From: Thioalkalivibrio sp. ALJ7
GTDB taxonomy: Bacteria; Pseudomonadota; Gammaproteobacteria; Ectothiorhodospirales; Ectothiorhodospiraceae
DNA: 64,000 nt
NCBI RefSeq assembly: GCF_000376865.1
Contig: NZ_AQXQ01000006.1
Coordinates: 1-64,000 of the forward strand
Reading direction: 5' to 3'
The translations under genes and the position numbers were made by a program. The notes under the pieces were generated by a model that ran no database searches, was not told the origin of the DNA, and saw only the letters and a list, made by a program, of their open reading frames with translations. This document shows positions 19,901-30,043 of this stretch, in pieces. Positions within the stretch are counted from its first letter, which is position 1. Each line of letters starts with the position of its first letter.

Positions 19901-21395
19901 CGAACGGGGTGTCGTCGCCCATCGAGCCCACGGCCTCCTGGCCGGCCTCGGCCAACACGCGCAGGATCTGATCACGCTCCTCGAAGGTGACGTCGAACAG
20001 CTTCTCGTAGGTCTCGAGGCGCTCGGGGGGCATCGGCTCGCCGGAGAACAGCTGGTTGTCGTCCAGCTGGCTCTTCAGGTGCTTCACATGCGCGCGCAGC
20101 CATTGGCGGTAGGGCTGGCGGGTGCGGTTGATGCGGTCGATGTCCTCGGGCTGCAGCAACTCGCCGGACTCGGTGTCCACCGCGAGCATCTGCCCGGGCT
20201 TCAGGCGGCCCTTGGTGACTACGTCCTCGGGGGCGTAGTCGTAGACGCCGATCTCCGAGGCCAGGGTGATGTGGCGGTCCTTGGTGATCACGTAGCGCGC
20301 CGGGCGCAGGCCGTTGCGGTCCAGGGTGCAGGCGGCGTAGCGGCCGTCGGTCAGCACGATCCCGGCCGGGCCATCCCAGGGCTCCATGTGCATGGAGTTG
20401 TATTCGTAGAAGGCGCGCAGGTCGGAGTCCATGTGCGCGACGTTCTGCCACGCCGGCGGGACCAGCAGGCGCATCGCACGGAACAGGTCCATGCCGCCCG
20501 CCAGCAGGACTTCCAGCATGTTGTCCAGGCTCTGCGAGTCGGAGCCTTCCAGATTGACCAACGGCTCCAGTTCGGCCAGCTCCGGCAGCTTCTCGGTGGC
20601 GAACTTGTGCTGGCGCGCGACCGCCCAGTTGCGGTTGCCCTGCACGGTGTTGATCTCGCCGTTGTGGGCGAGGAAGCGGAACGGCTGCGCCAGCCCCCAC
20701 TGCGGGAAGGTGTTGGTGGAGAAGCGCTGGTGGAACACGCAGATCGCGGTTTCCAGCTCCGGGCGCTTCAGGTCCGGGTAGAAAACCGGCAGGTTCTCCG
20801 GCATCACCAGGCCCTTGTAGGAGACCACCTGGGAAGACAGGCTGGGCACGTAGAACACCGGGTCGTCGCCCATCGCGATCTCGGCGCGACGGCGCACTAC
20901 GAACAGGGCGCGTTCGAAATCGGCCGCGTCCATGTCCGCTGGTGCATTGATGAACACCTGCAGGATATGCGGCTGGCTCTTCAGTGCCTCGTCACCGCAG
21001 GCCTCCTCCGGGTTCACCGGGACTTCGCGCCATCCGGCGAGCTTCAGCGGGCCGCGTTCGATCGCGTTCTCCACGGCGCTGCGGGTTTCGTCGATCTTGG
21101 CCGGGTTGATGAACACGATGCCGGCGGCGAAGCGTTCGGCCAGCTCGATGCTCGACTCGGATGCCAGGGTGCGCAGGAAGGCCTCGGGGGTCTTCATCAG
21201 CAGCCCGCAACCGTCGCCGGTCTTGCCGTCGGCGGCGATCGCGCCGCGGTGGGTCATGCGTTCCAGGGCCTTGATCGCGGTGTCCACCACCCAGTGGCTG
21301 GCCACGCCGTCCATATGCGCAATGAGGCCGAAGCCGCAGTTGTCGCGTTCGAATGCGGGGCGGTAGAGGGTGCCGTTCAATTGGTTCTGTCGCAT
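16932..21395 (-). CDS. gltB: Glutamate synthase (NADPH) large subunit GltB
   Basis: At 1487 residues it is normal for the family. It hydrolyses glutamine and uses the ammonia to convert 2-oxoglutarate into glutamate. A short propeptide of 19 residues precedes the catalytic Cys20 in DNCGFG of the N-terminal glutaminase domain. The central FMN domain carries the [3Fe-4S] cysteines ([15 protein letters not shown]), and the C-terminal part is the glycine-rich GXGXG beta-helix ([29 protein letters not shown] region). GGAG lies 8 bases before the ATG. The small subunit gltD is not adjacent but at 26913, on the opposite strand. Confidence 0.98.
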   Translation of the reverse strand: MRQNQLNGTLYRPAFERDNCGFGLIAHMDGVASHWVVDTAIKALERMTHRGAIAADGKTGDGCGLLMKTPEAFLRTLASESSIELAERFAAGIVFINPAKIDETRSAVENAIERGPLKLAGWREVPVNPEEACGDEALKSQPHILQVFINAPADMDAADFERALFVVRRRAEIAMGDDPVFYVPSLSSQVVSYKGLVMPENLPVFYPDLKRPELETAICVFHQRFSTNTFPQWGLAQPFRFLAHNGEINTVQGNRNWAVARQHKFATEKLPELAELEPLVNLEGSDSQSLDNMLEVLLAGGMDLFRAMRLLVPPAWQNVAHMDSDLRAFYEYNSMHMEPWDGPAGIVLTDGRYAACTLDRNGLRPARYVITKDRHITLASEIGVYDYAPEDVVTKGRLKPGQMLAVDTESGELLQPEDIDRINRTRQPYRQWLRAHVKHLKSQLDDNQLFSGEPMPPERLETYEKLFDVTFEERDQILRVLAEAGQEAVGSMGDDTPFAVLSQHTRSLYDYFRQQFAQVTNPAIDPLRESIVMSLETCFGREQNLFEETPDHAHRLVSDSPVLSEAKFRELCNQTEDAFRVERMDLNYDVHSGSLEDAVKALTDNAVQAVRNGAVVLVLSDRGIDPERRPIPAALAVGAVHHALIRAKLRTDANIVAETATVRDPHHFAVLLGYGATAIYPYLAYSALHGMCQSGEIPNADPLTLAQNYRRGINKGLFKILSKMGISTIASYRGAQLFEIVGLADEIVDTCFTGTTSRIQGTRFADIEADLETLSKRAWNPRKSAGQGGLLKYVHGGEYHAYNPDVIQTLHRAVQSGDYGVYKEYADLVNERPVTVLRDLLKVRDDIEPIDVDEVEPETDILPRFDSAGMSLGALSPEAHEALATAMNRLGGRSNSGEGGEAVSRYGTERMSKIKQVASGRFGVTPHYLVNAEVLQIKVAQGAKPGEGGQLPGHKVNKMIAELRYSNPGVALISPPPHHDIYSIEDLAQLIFDLKQVNPNALVSVKLVSEAGVGTIAAGVAKAYADLITISGYDGGTGASPLTSVKYAGTPWELGLTETHATLRGNDLRDKVRLQTDGGLKTGLDVIKAAILGAESFGFGTGPMVALGCKYLRICHLNNCATGVATQDKVLRMNHFIGLPEMVMHYFQFVARETREWMAKLGVRSLTDLIGRTDLLEVLPGEAPKQQHLDLNGLLASGGLADKPRFCKEPKNEPFDKGELAEKMVAEMLEAIENKAGGEYRFDVANTDRSIGARLSGEIAKRHGNQGMSDAPITVRMKGTAGQSFGVWNAGGLHLYLEGDANDYVGKGMTGGKLVIRPPEGSSFASQDTTIMGNTCLYGATGGKLFAAGQCGERFGVRNSGALAVVEGIGDHGCEYMTGGVMVVLGNTGINFGAGMTGGFAFVLDRENDFPDRINNELIDLHRLDIEDMEAHRNYLEELITEFVHETDSAWGREILERFDDYQGSFWLVKPKASELKGLLANLRQAA

Positions 21396-21573
21396 CGGTG
21401 AACTCCGGTCGCAGCGCGCGGGGCCGTACGCGGGCGCGGTACGTTGTCAGGGCCGTCCCTGGAAAAAGAACACGGAAAAAGGCGCAGGAATATAGCCGAA
21501 CCGTCATTCTCCCGGCAAACCGGGGCCGGTCAAGTAGGCACGACACCCGCGCAGGTAAAGCCCGGCAGGGCTG

Positions 21574-21797
21574 TTCACCACGAAGTGCACGAAGGCACGA
21601 AGAAGGTCACTTCAAAAGCGTTTTGCACCACAGAGGGCACGGAGTGCACGGAGCAATTCAAGGTGGAAGGGCAAAACACATCGACCCCGCTTTGGCCCAC
21701 CGACCATGCAAAGACTTTGCATTTCTCTGTGTGCTCTGTGCCCTCTGTGGTGAAAAGCTTTTGACCTTCTTCGCGCCTTCGTGTGCTCCGTGGTGAA
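21574..21797. repeat. Long palindromic dispersed repeat between gltB and damX-like gene
   Basis: This 224-base near-palindrome is in the 414-base gap 21396-21809, which holds no gene. Outer arms are 21574-21609 (TTCACCACGAAGTGCACGAA...) and 21762-21797 (its reverse complement with 4 mismatches in 36). Inner arms are CACCACAGAGGGCACGGAG-type at about 21625-21660 and 21720-21760, inverted. The same 36-base outer arm recurs at 38145-38180, and the inner type at about 61383-61418. It looks like a MITE- or REP-like element with no coding capacity. Confidence 0.75.
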
Positions 21798-21809
21798 TAA
21801 GGCCCTTGA

Positions 21810-23654
21810 TTAGTCGCGGACGACGTTCTGGACGGAGCCGATGGAGCGGATCCAGGGTTCGTCGCGGCGGACGGCCTCGGGCAGATCTTCAACGGCCCGT
21901 TCGGCGGCCGCACGGTCGGGGAATACGCCGGCGAGGATGACCACGAATTCGCGATCGTTGACACGGGTTGGGATATAGCGAATGCCGCCCAGCTCGTGCC
22001 GGTCGGCATAGGCTCGGGCGGCGGCCATGTCCTGTGCGGCCAGCAGCTGGATCGTGGCGCCGCTGCCGTCTTGATCATTCAACCAGCTGCGGTCATCACG
22101 CAGGCGGGTGGCATCCACGTCGTCCTCTGCCAGGTCATCCGAGGCCGGGTCGGGCTCCGGAGCTGGCTCTGACTCGGGTTCAGGCTCTGGTTCTGGGGCC
22201 GGTTCCGGTTCCGGCGTCGGCGCCGGTTCGGGATCTGGCTCCGTGGCCGGTTCTGCCTCGGCGGGCTCGGCGGGCGCCTCCGGCTCGATCTGCGACTCGG
22301 CTTCGGCTTCGGCTTCGGCCGGTGGAGGTAGATCCAGCGGGTCAGCGACCACGACTTCGTCGTCCGCCGGTGGCTCCGGCGTCTCGTCCTGCTCGGATTC
22401 AGTCATGCGCGGCTCGGGCAGGGGGAGCTCGATGATTTCGCCGTCGGCCGTGGTGGGCTCCGATTCCAGGAGCTGCCAGGCGACCGGGGCTGCGATACCC
22501 AGGGCCACGGTGATGGCGACGGCCGGTACGAACCAGCGCTGATTCCAGAACGCGACGTTCTCCGGCGCTGGGGGCGCCGGGATACCGCTATCGGGCTCGA
22601 AGCCGTCGGGGCTCGCTGGCGTTTCCGGGGTGTCCTGCACTGCGGATCCGGCCAGGGCCTCGGCGGCTGGTGTGAACTCGGTGTCGTCGGGCTCGCGGCT
22701 GGCGTGCAGGCCTGGCTCGGCGGTGGTCGTCTCGTCGTCGCGGGTGGCCACGAACGAGGGTTCCACCGATTCCTGGTCGAGGTTCGAAGGGGTGTCGTCG
22801 CCCGCGAGTGGTTCGGACTCGGCACTGTCGGCTTCGGCAGCGGCGCCAGCGGCCACGCCCGGTGCCGCGCTACTGGCGGCCGCCGCGCCAGCTCGGCGCT
22901 CGCTACGGCACTGGCGCTCGAGAAAGCTATTGGCCTCGCGGTTGAGGTTGCCAGGCAGACCCTGGCTGGTGGTTTGCAGGTGATGTACGGCGTCCGTGTC
23001 CAGCAAGCGGTCGGGGTCCGCCAGGCCAGCGGCCTGCAGGCGGTGACGCAGATAGGCCGCGGTCTGCTCCAGGTTGAACGCGCGCAGGCTGATGCGGGTG
23101 ACCTGATCTTCGTCCGACGGGTCCGGCAGGTACAGGCGCCGGCGCAGCAGCCCGGTGGAGCCGACCAGGACGATGCGTGGGGCGCGCCCATGCTTGGCAA
23201 GGACCTCGCTGCGCATGCGCATCAGGTTGTTGACAATATCGGTGCCGACTAGATGGGCATCGTCCATCGCGATCACCGGGTCGGCGCCATCCGTCACCCG
23301 GTCGGCGAGCAGTTCGGTCAGGGCACGGTCGGGGTCATCGGCATTCTTCGAGCGCAGATAGTTGCGAATGGTGTTGTCGACCGACTCGAACTGGGTGTTG
23401 ATCCGCGCGCGGAAGGCGATCAGATCGAACGGCTCGGGCAGCATTGCCAGCAGGCGCATCAGCTGCAGGCTGCGCCCGGAGCCGTTTTCACCGGTCATCA
23501 GGACGACGGCGCCGGGTTCGTTCAGGGCCGCCCGCGCGGACTCCAGCAGGCCGTCCAGCAACGGGTCACTGTAGACGAAGGTCTCGTCGGGGGCTTCGTC
23601 AAACGGCGGCGTGTGCAGGCCGAGTTGTTCCAGACATTGTTCGGAGAGCGCCAT
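21810..23654 (-). CDS. damX: DamX-like AAA+ ATPase with C-terminal SPOR domain
   Basis: The 614-residue protein has an N-terminal ExeA/DamX-type AAA domain (Walker A-like GENGSGRS near residue 55, VIAMDDAH Walker B). It then has one membrane helix (about 375-395, WFVPAVAITVALGIAAPVAW), a long Pro/Glu repeat linker (about 440-510) and a C-terminal SPOR domain that binds denuded peptidoglycan at the septum. DamX proteins act in cell division in gammaproteobacteria. Position after aroB and before gltB is the usual one for this gene in Pseudomonas-type genomes, here with dgt inserted. The start lies 10 bases after the dgt stop. Confidence 0.88.
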   Translation of the reverse strand: MALSEQCLEQLGLHTPPFDEAPDETFVYSDPLLDGLLESARAALNEPGAVVLMTGENGSGRSLQLMRLLAMLPEPFDLIAFRARINTQFESVDNTIRNYLRSKNADDPDRALTELLADRVTDGADPVIAMDDAHLVGTDIVNNLMRMRSEVLAKHGRAPRIVLVGSTGLLRRRLYLPDPSDEDQVTRISLRAFNLEQTAAYLRHRLQAAGLADPDRLLDTDAVHHLQTTSQGLPGNLNREANSFLERQCRSERRAGAAAASSAAPGVAAGAAAEADSAESEPLAGDDTPSNLDQESVEPSFVATRDDETTTAEPGLHASREPDDTEFTPAAEALAGSAVQDTPETPASPDGFEPDSGIPAPPAPENVAFWNQRWFVPAVAITVALGIAAPVAWQLLESEPTTADGEIIELPLPEPRMTESEQDETPEPPADDEVVVADPLDLPPPAEAEAEAESQIEPEAPAEPAEAEPATEPDPEPAPTPEPEPAPEPEPEPESEPAPEPDPASDDLAEDDVDATRLRDDRSWLNDQDGSGATIQLLAAQDMAAARAYADRHELGGIRYIPTRVNDREFVVILAGVFPDRAAAERAVEDLPEAVRRDEPWIRSIGSVQNVVRD

Positions 23655-23664
23655 TGCGAGGCCT

Positions 23665-24834
23665 TCAGGTCAGGGAGCCGAGATCGAACAGGCGGTGGTG
23701 TTCGCGGATGGCATGACGATCCGTCATACCAGCGATGTAGTCGGCGATCGCGCGCTGCGGCCCGTGCGGATCGTGTGCAGCCATCTCGTCGGCCAGGCGC
23801 TGGAAGTGCTCGGGCATCAGGCGCGGTTCCGATTCGAATGCGGCAAACAGGTCGTGGATCAGCTGGCGGGCCTTGTGCATCACGCCGTGTACCTGGTGGT
23901 GATGGTAGAGGTTCTCGCGCAGGAAGGCCTTCAGTTCACGTGCCTGCGCGTGCATCTCCGGGCTGAAACGGATCAGCGCGGTGTCGGCGCGGCGCACATC
24001 ATCGGGGCTTTGCGGCCGCTGCTGGTCGATGGCCGCCTGGGTGGTCGCGACCAGGTCGCTCACTAGCGCATCGATCATGCGACGCACCGTCTCGTGCTGG
24101 ACTCGGCGGGGCTCCAGACCGGGGTAGTGGGCCTGTACCGCCTCGTGGCACCCACGAAACAGCGTGACCTCGGCGAGGTCGCCCAGGGTCAGCAGGCCCG
24201 AGCGCAGGCCGTCGTCGACATCGTGGTTGTTGTAGGCGATCTCGTCGGCCACGTTGGTGAGCTGGGCCTCCAGGCTTGGTTGTTCCTTCTGCAGGAAGCG
24301 AACGCCGATCTCGCCCAGCTGCCGGGCCTTGTCCGGCGAGCAGTGTTTGAGGATGCCCTCGCGCGTCTCGAAGGTCAGATTGAGGCCGTCGAAGTCGGCA
24401 TAGTGGCGTTCCAGCAGGTCGACAATGCGCAGGGACTGCAGGTTGTGCTCGAAACCGCCATGCTCGCGCATGCAGGCATTCAGGGCGTGCTGCCCGGCGT
24501 GCCCAAACGGGGTGTGGCCGAGATCATGCGCCAGGGCAATGGCCTCGACCAGGTCCTCGTTCAGGCGTAGCGCACGGGCAATGGAGCGCCCGATCTGGGC
24601 GACCTCCAGCGAATGGGTCAGACGATTACGGAACAGGTCGCCTTCATGGCTGATGAAGACCTGAGTCTTGTACTCCAGCCGGCGAAAGGCGCTGGAATGA
24701 ACGATGCGGTCACGGTCGCGCTGGAAGTCGCTGCGGTGGCGCGGGGCCGGTTCGTCCTGGGCGCGACCGCGTGAATGCGCGGGGTCGCTCGCGTAGGGCG
24801 CCAGGCCGGGGGCCGCGACGCTAGGGGTGGCCAT
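23665..24834 (-). CDS. dgt: Deoxyguanosinetriphosphate triphosphohydrolase-like protein (HD domain)
   Basis: The protein is about 389 residues from ATG 24834; an in-frame ATG at 24855 would overlap aroB by 17 bases. It hydrolyses dNTPs to nucleoside and triphosphate. Family motifs are clear: [22 protein letters not shown], the metal-binding [12 protein letters not shown] and [16 protein letters not shown] (HD motif), and [15 protein letters not shown]. It lies between aroB and the damX-like gene with almost no gaps, so it is part of the aroB operon. Gammaproteobacterial aroB-damX clusters more often lack it. Confidence 0.93.
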   Translation of the reverse strand: MATPSVAAPGLAPYASDPAHSRGRAQDEPAPRHRSDFQRDRDRIVHSSAFRRLEYKTQVFISHEGDLFRNRLTHSLEVAQIGRSIARALRLNEDLVEAIALAHDLGHTPFGHAGQHALNACMREHGGFEHNLQSLRIVDLLERHYADFDGLNLTFETREGILKHCSPDKARQLGEIGVRFLQKEQPSLEAQLTNVADEIAYNNHDVDDGLRSGLLTLGDLAEVTLFRGCHEAVQAHYPGLEPRRVQHETVRRMIDALVSDLVATTQAAIDQQRPQSPDDVRRADTALIRFSPEMHAQARELKAFLRENLYHHHQVHGVMHKARQLIHDLFAAFESEPRLMPEHFQRLADEMAAHDPHGPQRAIADYIAGMTDRHAIREHHRLFDLGSLT

Positions 24835-24838
24835 CGCT

Positions 24839-25936
24839 TCAGGCAACACGGGCATGCTCGTGCAGGGTGTGGTCCAGGGCGGTCTGGTCGAACTCGTCGG
24901 TCAGGACGGCCTCGCCAATACCGCGCAGCAGAACCAGGCGCAGTCGACCGCTGGCAACCTTCTTGTCGATCGCCATCAGTTCGCGGAAGCGATCCGGGGT
25001 CACGGCGGCAGGTGGCTCCAGGGCCAGGCCGGCGCGCTGGATCAGGGCCTCGGCGCGTTCGCGGCTGACGCGGTCCAGCCAGCCCATGCGTTCCGACATG
25101 CGTGCGGCCATGGCCATGCCGGTACCGACGGCCTCGCCATGCAGCCACTCGCCGTAGCCCATGCCGGCCTCGATGGCGTGGCCGAAGGTGTGGCCCAGAT
25201 TGAGCAGCGCGCGGATGCCGCCCTCGCGTTCGTCGGCGGCGACGACCTCCGCCTTGCAGGCGCAGGAGCGACGGATGGCGAAGGCGAGCGCTTCCGGATC
25301 GAGCGTGCGCAGGCGATCGATGTGTTCTTCCAGCCAGGTGAAGAATTCGGCGTCCCGAATCAGGCCGTACTTGATGACCTCCGCAAGACCCGCTCGCAGC
25401 TCGCGCTCGGGCAGGGTTTTCAGGGTGTCGGTATCGATGATGACCGCGCGCGGCTGGTGGAAGGCGCCGATCATGTTCTTGCCCAGTGGGTGATTGACCC
25501 CGGTCTTGCCGCCTACCGAGGAATCCACTTGGGCGAGCAGGGTGGTCGGGACCTGTACGAAGTCGATGCCGCGCTGGTAGATCGCCGCGGCGAACCCGGC
25601 GATGTCACCGACCACGCCGCCGCCCAGGGCGACGATGCGGCTGCCGCGATCCAGGCGTGCCTCCAGCAGGCGCGTCAGGATGGTCTCGACCGTGGCCATA
25701 GTCTTGTATTGTTCGCCATCGGGGAGCTCGATCCACAGAGGCTCCCCGCTGATGCCGCAATCCGCGAGGCTGCGGCGTAGGGCATCACCATGCAGGGGGG
25801 CGACCGTGGTGTTGGTCACTACGGCGACGCGCCGGCCTTCTACTGCGGGGCGCAGCCGCTGCGGCTCGTTCAGTTGGCCCGGTCCAATGTGGATCGGGTA
25901 GCTGCGCGCACCCAGTTCTACGTTCAGGTTTTCCAT
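24839..25936 (-). CDS. aroB: 3-dehydroquinate synthase AroB
   Basis: The 365-residue protein (start ATG 25936, giving [15 protein letters not shown] as in E. coli AroB) converts DAHP to 3-dehydroquinate in the shikimate pathway. NAD and zinc-site motifs are present: [50 protein letters not shown] and [13 protein letters not shown]. In-frame ATGs at 25945 and 25948 are alternatives. aroK, which usually precedes aroB, is about 12 kb away at 37596. The gene is divergent from rpsU. Confidence 0.97.
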   Translation of the reverse strand: MENLNVELGARSYPIHIGPGQLNEPQRLRPAVEGRRVAVVTNTTVAPLHGDALRRSLADCGISGEPLWIELPDGEQYKTMATVETILTRLLEARLDRGSRIVALGGGVVGDIAGFAAAIYQRGIDFVQVPTTLLAQVDSSVGGKTGVNHPLGKNMIGAFHQPRAVIIDTDTLKTLPERELRAGLAEVIKYGLIRDAEFFTWLEEHIDRLRTLDPEALAFAIRRSCACKAEVVAADEREGGIRALLNLGHTFGHAIEAGMGYGEWLHGEAVGTGMAMAARMSERMGWLDRVSRERAEALIQRAGLALEPPAAVTPDRFRELMAIDKKVASGRLRLVLLRGIGEAVLTDEFDQTALDHTLHEHARVA

Positions 25937-26012
25937 GCGGGCCATCATAGCGTGCGCCCCGGCGACGGCGTAAGCCGGTGTGGTCGGATGCTGCGGATCG
26001 CTTCACGGACTT

Positions 26013-26040
26013 TTGCAATCGGTGCAGGTTGGATTACCAT
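26013..26040 (+). promoter_or_regulatory. Candidate sigma-70 promoter for rpsU
   Basis: TTGCAA at 26013-26018 and TACCAT at 26035-26040 with a 16-base spacer, about 90 bases before the rpsU start. The -10 matches the consensus at 4 of 6 positions. Assigned by eye only. Confidence 0.35.
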
Positions 26041-26132
26041 AGGGAGTTCTGCATGGTCGCCCGCAGTGTTTGGCGGCCTGTTTTGTTGATTCTGTTTTGA
26101 TCGAGAGATCCTGCATCCGTTTCGGAGATTGT

Positions 26133-26348
26133 ATGCCGCACGTACGAGTTCGTGAGAATGAGCCCTTCGAGGTTGCCCTGCGCCGTTTCAAGCGCACCTG
26201 CGAAAAAGCCGGTGTGGTGGCGGAAGTCCGCCGTCGCGAGTATTACGAAAAGCCGACCACCGAGCGCAAGCGCAAGGCTGCGGCGGCCGTGAAGCGTCAG
26301 CTGAAGAAGAATTCCCGCGATATGACCCGTCGGGTGCGTCTGTACTGA
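26133..26348 (+). CDS. rpsU: 30S ribosomal protein bS21
   Basis: The 71-residue protein begins [20 protein letters not shown] and is rich in Arg/Lys, exactly the length and pattern of bS21, a late-assembling small-subunit protein important for initiation on natural mRNAs. GGAG lies 6-9 bases upstream of the ATG. An in-frame extension upstream (from 26070) is ignored on homology. It heads a rightward group with yqeY, gltD and hemE. In related bacteria rpsU-yqeY continues into dnaG-rpoD, which here lie about 10 kb to the left on the other strand. Confidence 0.97.
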   Translation: MPHVRVRENEPFEVALRRFKRTCEKAGVVAEVRRREYYEKPTTERKRKAAAAVKRQLKKNSRDMTRRVRLY

Positions 26349-26388
26349 ACCTTTGTTCGGGCTTGTGCCCGGACCCGAGGACCCCAAG

Positions 26389-28319
<1,931 letters not shown>

Positions 28320-28327
28320 GCCTTTTG

Positions 28328-29383
28328 ATGCCCAATTCCCTGAAGAACGACCGTCTGCTCCGTGCCCAACTGCGTGAACCGGTGGACCGGCCGCCGATCT
28401 GGATCATGCGTCAGGCCGGGCGCTACTTGCCCGAATACCGCGAGACGCGTGCCCAGGCCGGCAACTTCATGAGCCTGTGCCAGAACCCCGAGCTGGCCTG
28501 CGAAGTCACCATGCAGCCGCTGCGCCGGTTTCCCCTGGATGCGGCGATCCTGTTCTCCGACATCCTGACGATCCCGGATGCGATGGGCCTGGGGCTGTAC
28601 TTCGAGACCGGCGAGGGTCCGCGCTTCCGCGACCCCGTACGTTCGCTGGATGCGATCGAGAACCTCCCGGTGCCGGACCCGGAACAGGAACTGCGCTACG
28701 TGATGGACGCCGTGCGCTTGATCCGTCGCGAACTGGACGGCCAGGTCCCGCTGATCGGATTCGCCGGGAGTCCGTGGACACTGGCAACCTATATGGTCGA
28801 GGGTCAGGGCTCGCGCGACTTCGCCGAGACCAAGCGCCTGATGTATGGCGAGCCGCAGGCGATGCATGCCCTGCTGCAAAAGGTCGCGGACTCGGTGACC
28901 GAGTACCTGAACGCCCAGATCCGCGCCGGCGCCCAGTCGGTGATGATCTTCGACACCTGGGGCGGATCGTTGACCCCGCGGGCCTACCGCGAGTTTTCGC
29001 TGGCGTACATGCAGCGGATCGTGGATGGCCTGATCCGCGAGAATGACGGCCGTCGCGTGCCGGTGACGCTGTTCACCAAGGGTGGCGGGGCCTGGCTGGA
29101 GATCATGGCGGATACTGGGGCGGATGCCCTCGGGATCGACTGGACCATCGAGATCGGCGAGGCCAGTCGGCGGGTCGGTGACCGAGTCGCCTTGCAGGGC
29201 AATCTGGACCCGTCGGTGCTGTATGCGCCCGAGTCGGTCGTGCGCGAGGAGACGTTGCGAGTTCTGGACGGCTTCGAAGGCGATACCGGGCATGTCTTCA
29301 ACCTCGGGCACGGTATCCATCCGGGTATCGATCCGGAGCGTGTCGCCGCGATGGTGGACACCGTCACCAAATACCGACGCTAG
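28328..29383 (+). CDS. hemE: Uroporphyrinogen decarboxylase HemE
   Basis: The 351-residue enzyme decarboxylates uroporphyrinogen III to coproporphyrinogen III in haem synthesis. Conserved segments are the N-terminal [50 protein letters not shown] and the C-terminal [10 protein letters not shown]. The ATG at 28328 matches the E. coli start (LKNDRLLR) better than the TTG at 28316. The gltD-hemE order is conserved in Pseudomonas. An 8-base hairpin (29403-29430) follows the stop and overlaps the 3' end of the convergent gene. Confidence 0.97.
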   Translation: MPNSLKNDRLLRAQLREPVDRPPIWIMRQAGRYLPEYRETRAQAGNFMSLCQNPELACEVTMQPLRRFPLDAAILFSDILTIPDAMGLGLYFETGEGPRFRDPVRSLDAIENLPVPDPEQELRYVMDAVRLIRRELDGQVPLIGFAGSPWTLATYMVEGQGSRDFAETKRLMYGEPQAMHALLQKVADSVTEYLNAQIRAGAQSVMIFDTWGGSLTPRAYREFSLAYMQRIVDGLIRENDGRRVPVTLFTKGGGAWLEIMADTGADALGIDWTIEIGEASRRVGDRVALQGNLDPSVLYAPESVVREETLRVLDGFEGDTGHVFNLGHGIHPGIDPERVAAMVDTVTKYRR

Positions 29384-29413
29384 TCCGCCCGGCGCGAGCG
29401 TACGGCCCCGTTA

Positions 29414-30043
29414 CTATTCCACCGGGGCCGCCGCCTCTTCGGCGCCGGTATCCGCCAGTATCCTCTCTACGTCCGCGCGGGTTGCGCGTTGCATCGGGCG
29501 GCCGTCCACCGGCGACGGTGGCGCCTGGCGCATGCCGTCCAGCGGGAATACCGTGAGTTCCACATCGGTGTCGCCCGGTCCGCGGAAGGCGAGGAAGGGG
29601 ATGCGCTGTTCGCGACCCTGCCGGCTGCGGTAACGGCGCTCGCCGGTCTCGCAGTGAATCCCCCGATCCCCCATCTCCAGGATGACCTCTTCGACTGTCT
29701 CGGCGAAGGCATGGAGGTTGATCAGCGGTTGCGACTCCACTAGACCTTGAAGGAGCGGGCCGACCAGTCGCGGTTCCAGGTGCTCCAGGCGTTCCATCAC
29801 GACCAGTGTCGCTTCCAGGCGGCTGCGGTAGGCGGCGCGGCTGGCCGGAGTCGCAAACAGGCGGCTGCGTTCGATCGCGGCGTCCTGGATCTCCATGTTG
29901 CTAGGCATTTCATGGCGCGCATCGACGCCCAGGTGTTCCGCCGCCTTGCGCTTGGCCAGCCCGAAATCCCGGATCCCGTCGTCCAGCATGATGCGCGCGG
30001 CTTCTTGCGCCAGTTCCTGGCGGACACGCGAGGGGGCCGACAT
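29414..30043 (-). CDS. Conserved hypothetical protein (209 aa), coupled to mrcA
   Basis: I do not recognise a characterised family. The soluble protein has an N-terminal helical part with RIMLDDGIRDFGLAKRKAAE, a middle dominated by helices (RAAYRSRLEATLVVMERLEHL), and a beta-rich C-terminal half (RRYRSRQGREQRIPFLAFRG, DVELTVFPLDGMRQAP). The middle and C-terminal part looks nucleotidyltransferase-like only in a vague way. Its ATG directly abuts the mrcA stop (TAAATG), so translation is probably coupled. There is no signal peptide. Confidence 0.7.
   Translation of the reverse strand: MSAPSRVRQELAQEAARIMLDDGIRDFGLAKRKAAEHLGVDARHEMPSNMEIQDAAIERSRLFATPASRAAYRSRLEATLVVMERLEHLEPRLVGPLLQGLVESQPLINLHAFAETVEEVILEMGDRGIHCETGERRYRSRQGREQRIPFLAFRGPGDTDVELTVFPLDGMRQAPPSPVDGRPMQRATRADVERILADTGAEEAAAPVE

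Noticed and set aside
17061-21401. Very long open frame (1446 codons) on the plus strand opposite gltB
   Set aside because: It is the antisense shadow of a GC-rich gene. Its translation is low-complexity (Val/Gln/Gly/His-rich) with no recognisable domain, while the minus strand encodes complete GltB.
21396-21809. Small ORFs inside the palindromic repeat
   Set aside because: They follow repeat arms, lack ribosome sites and show no conserved composition.
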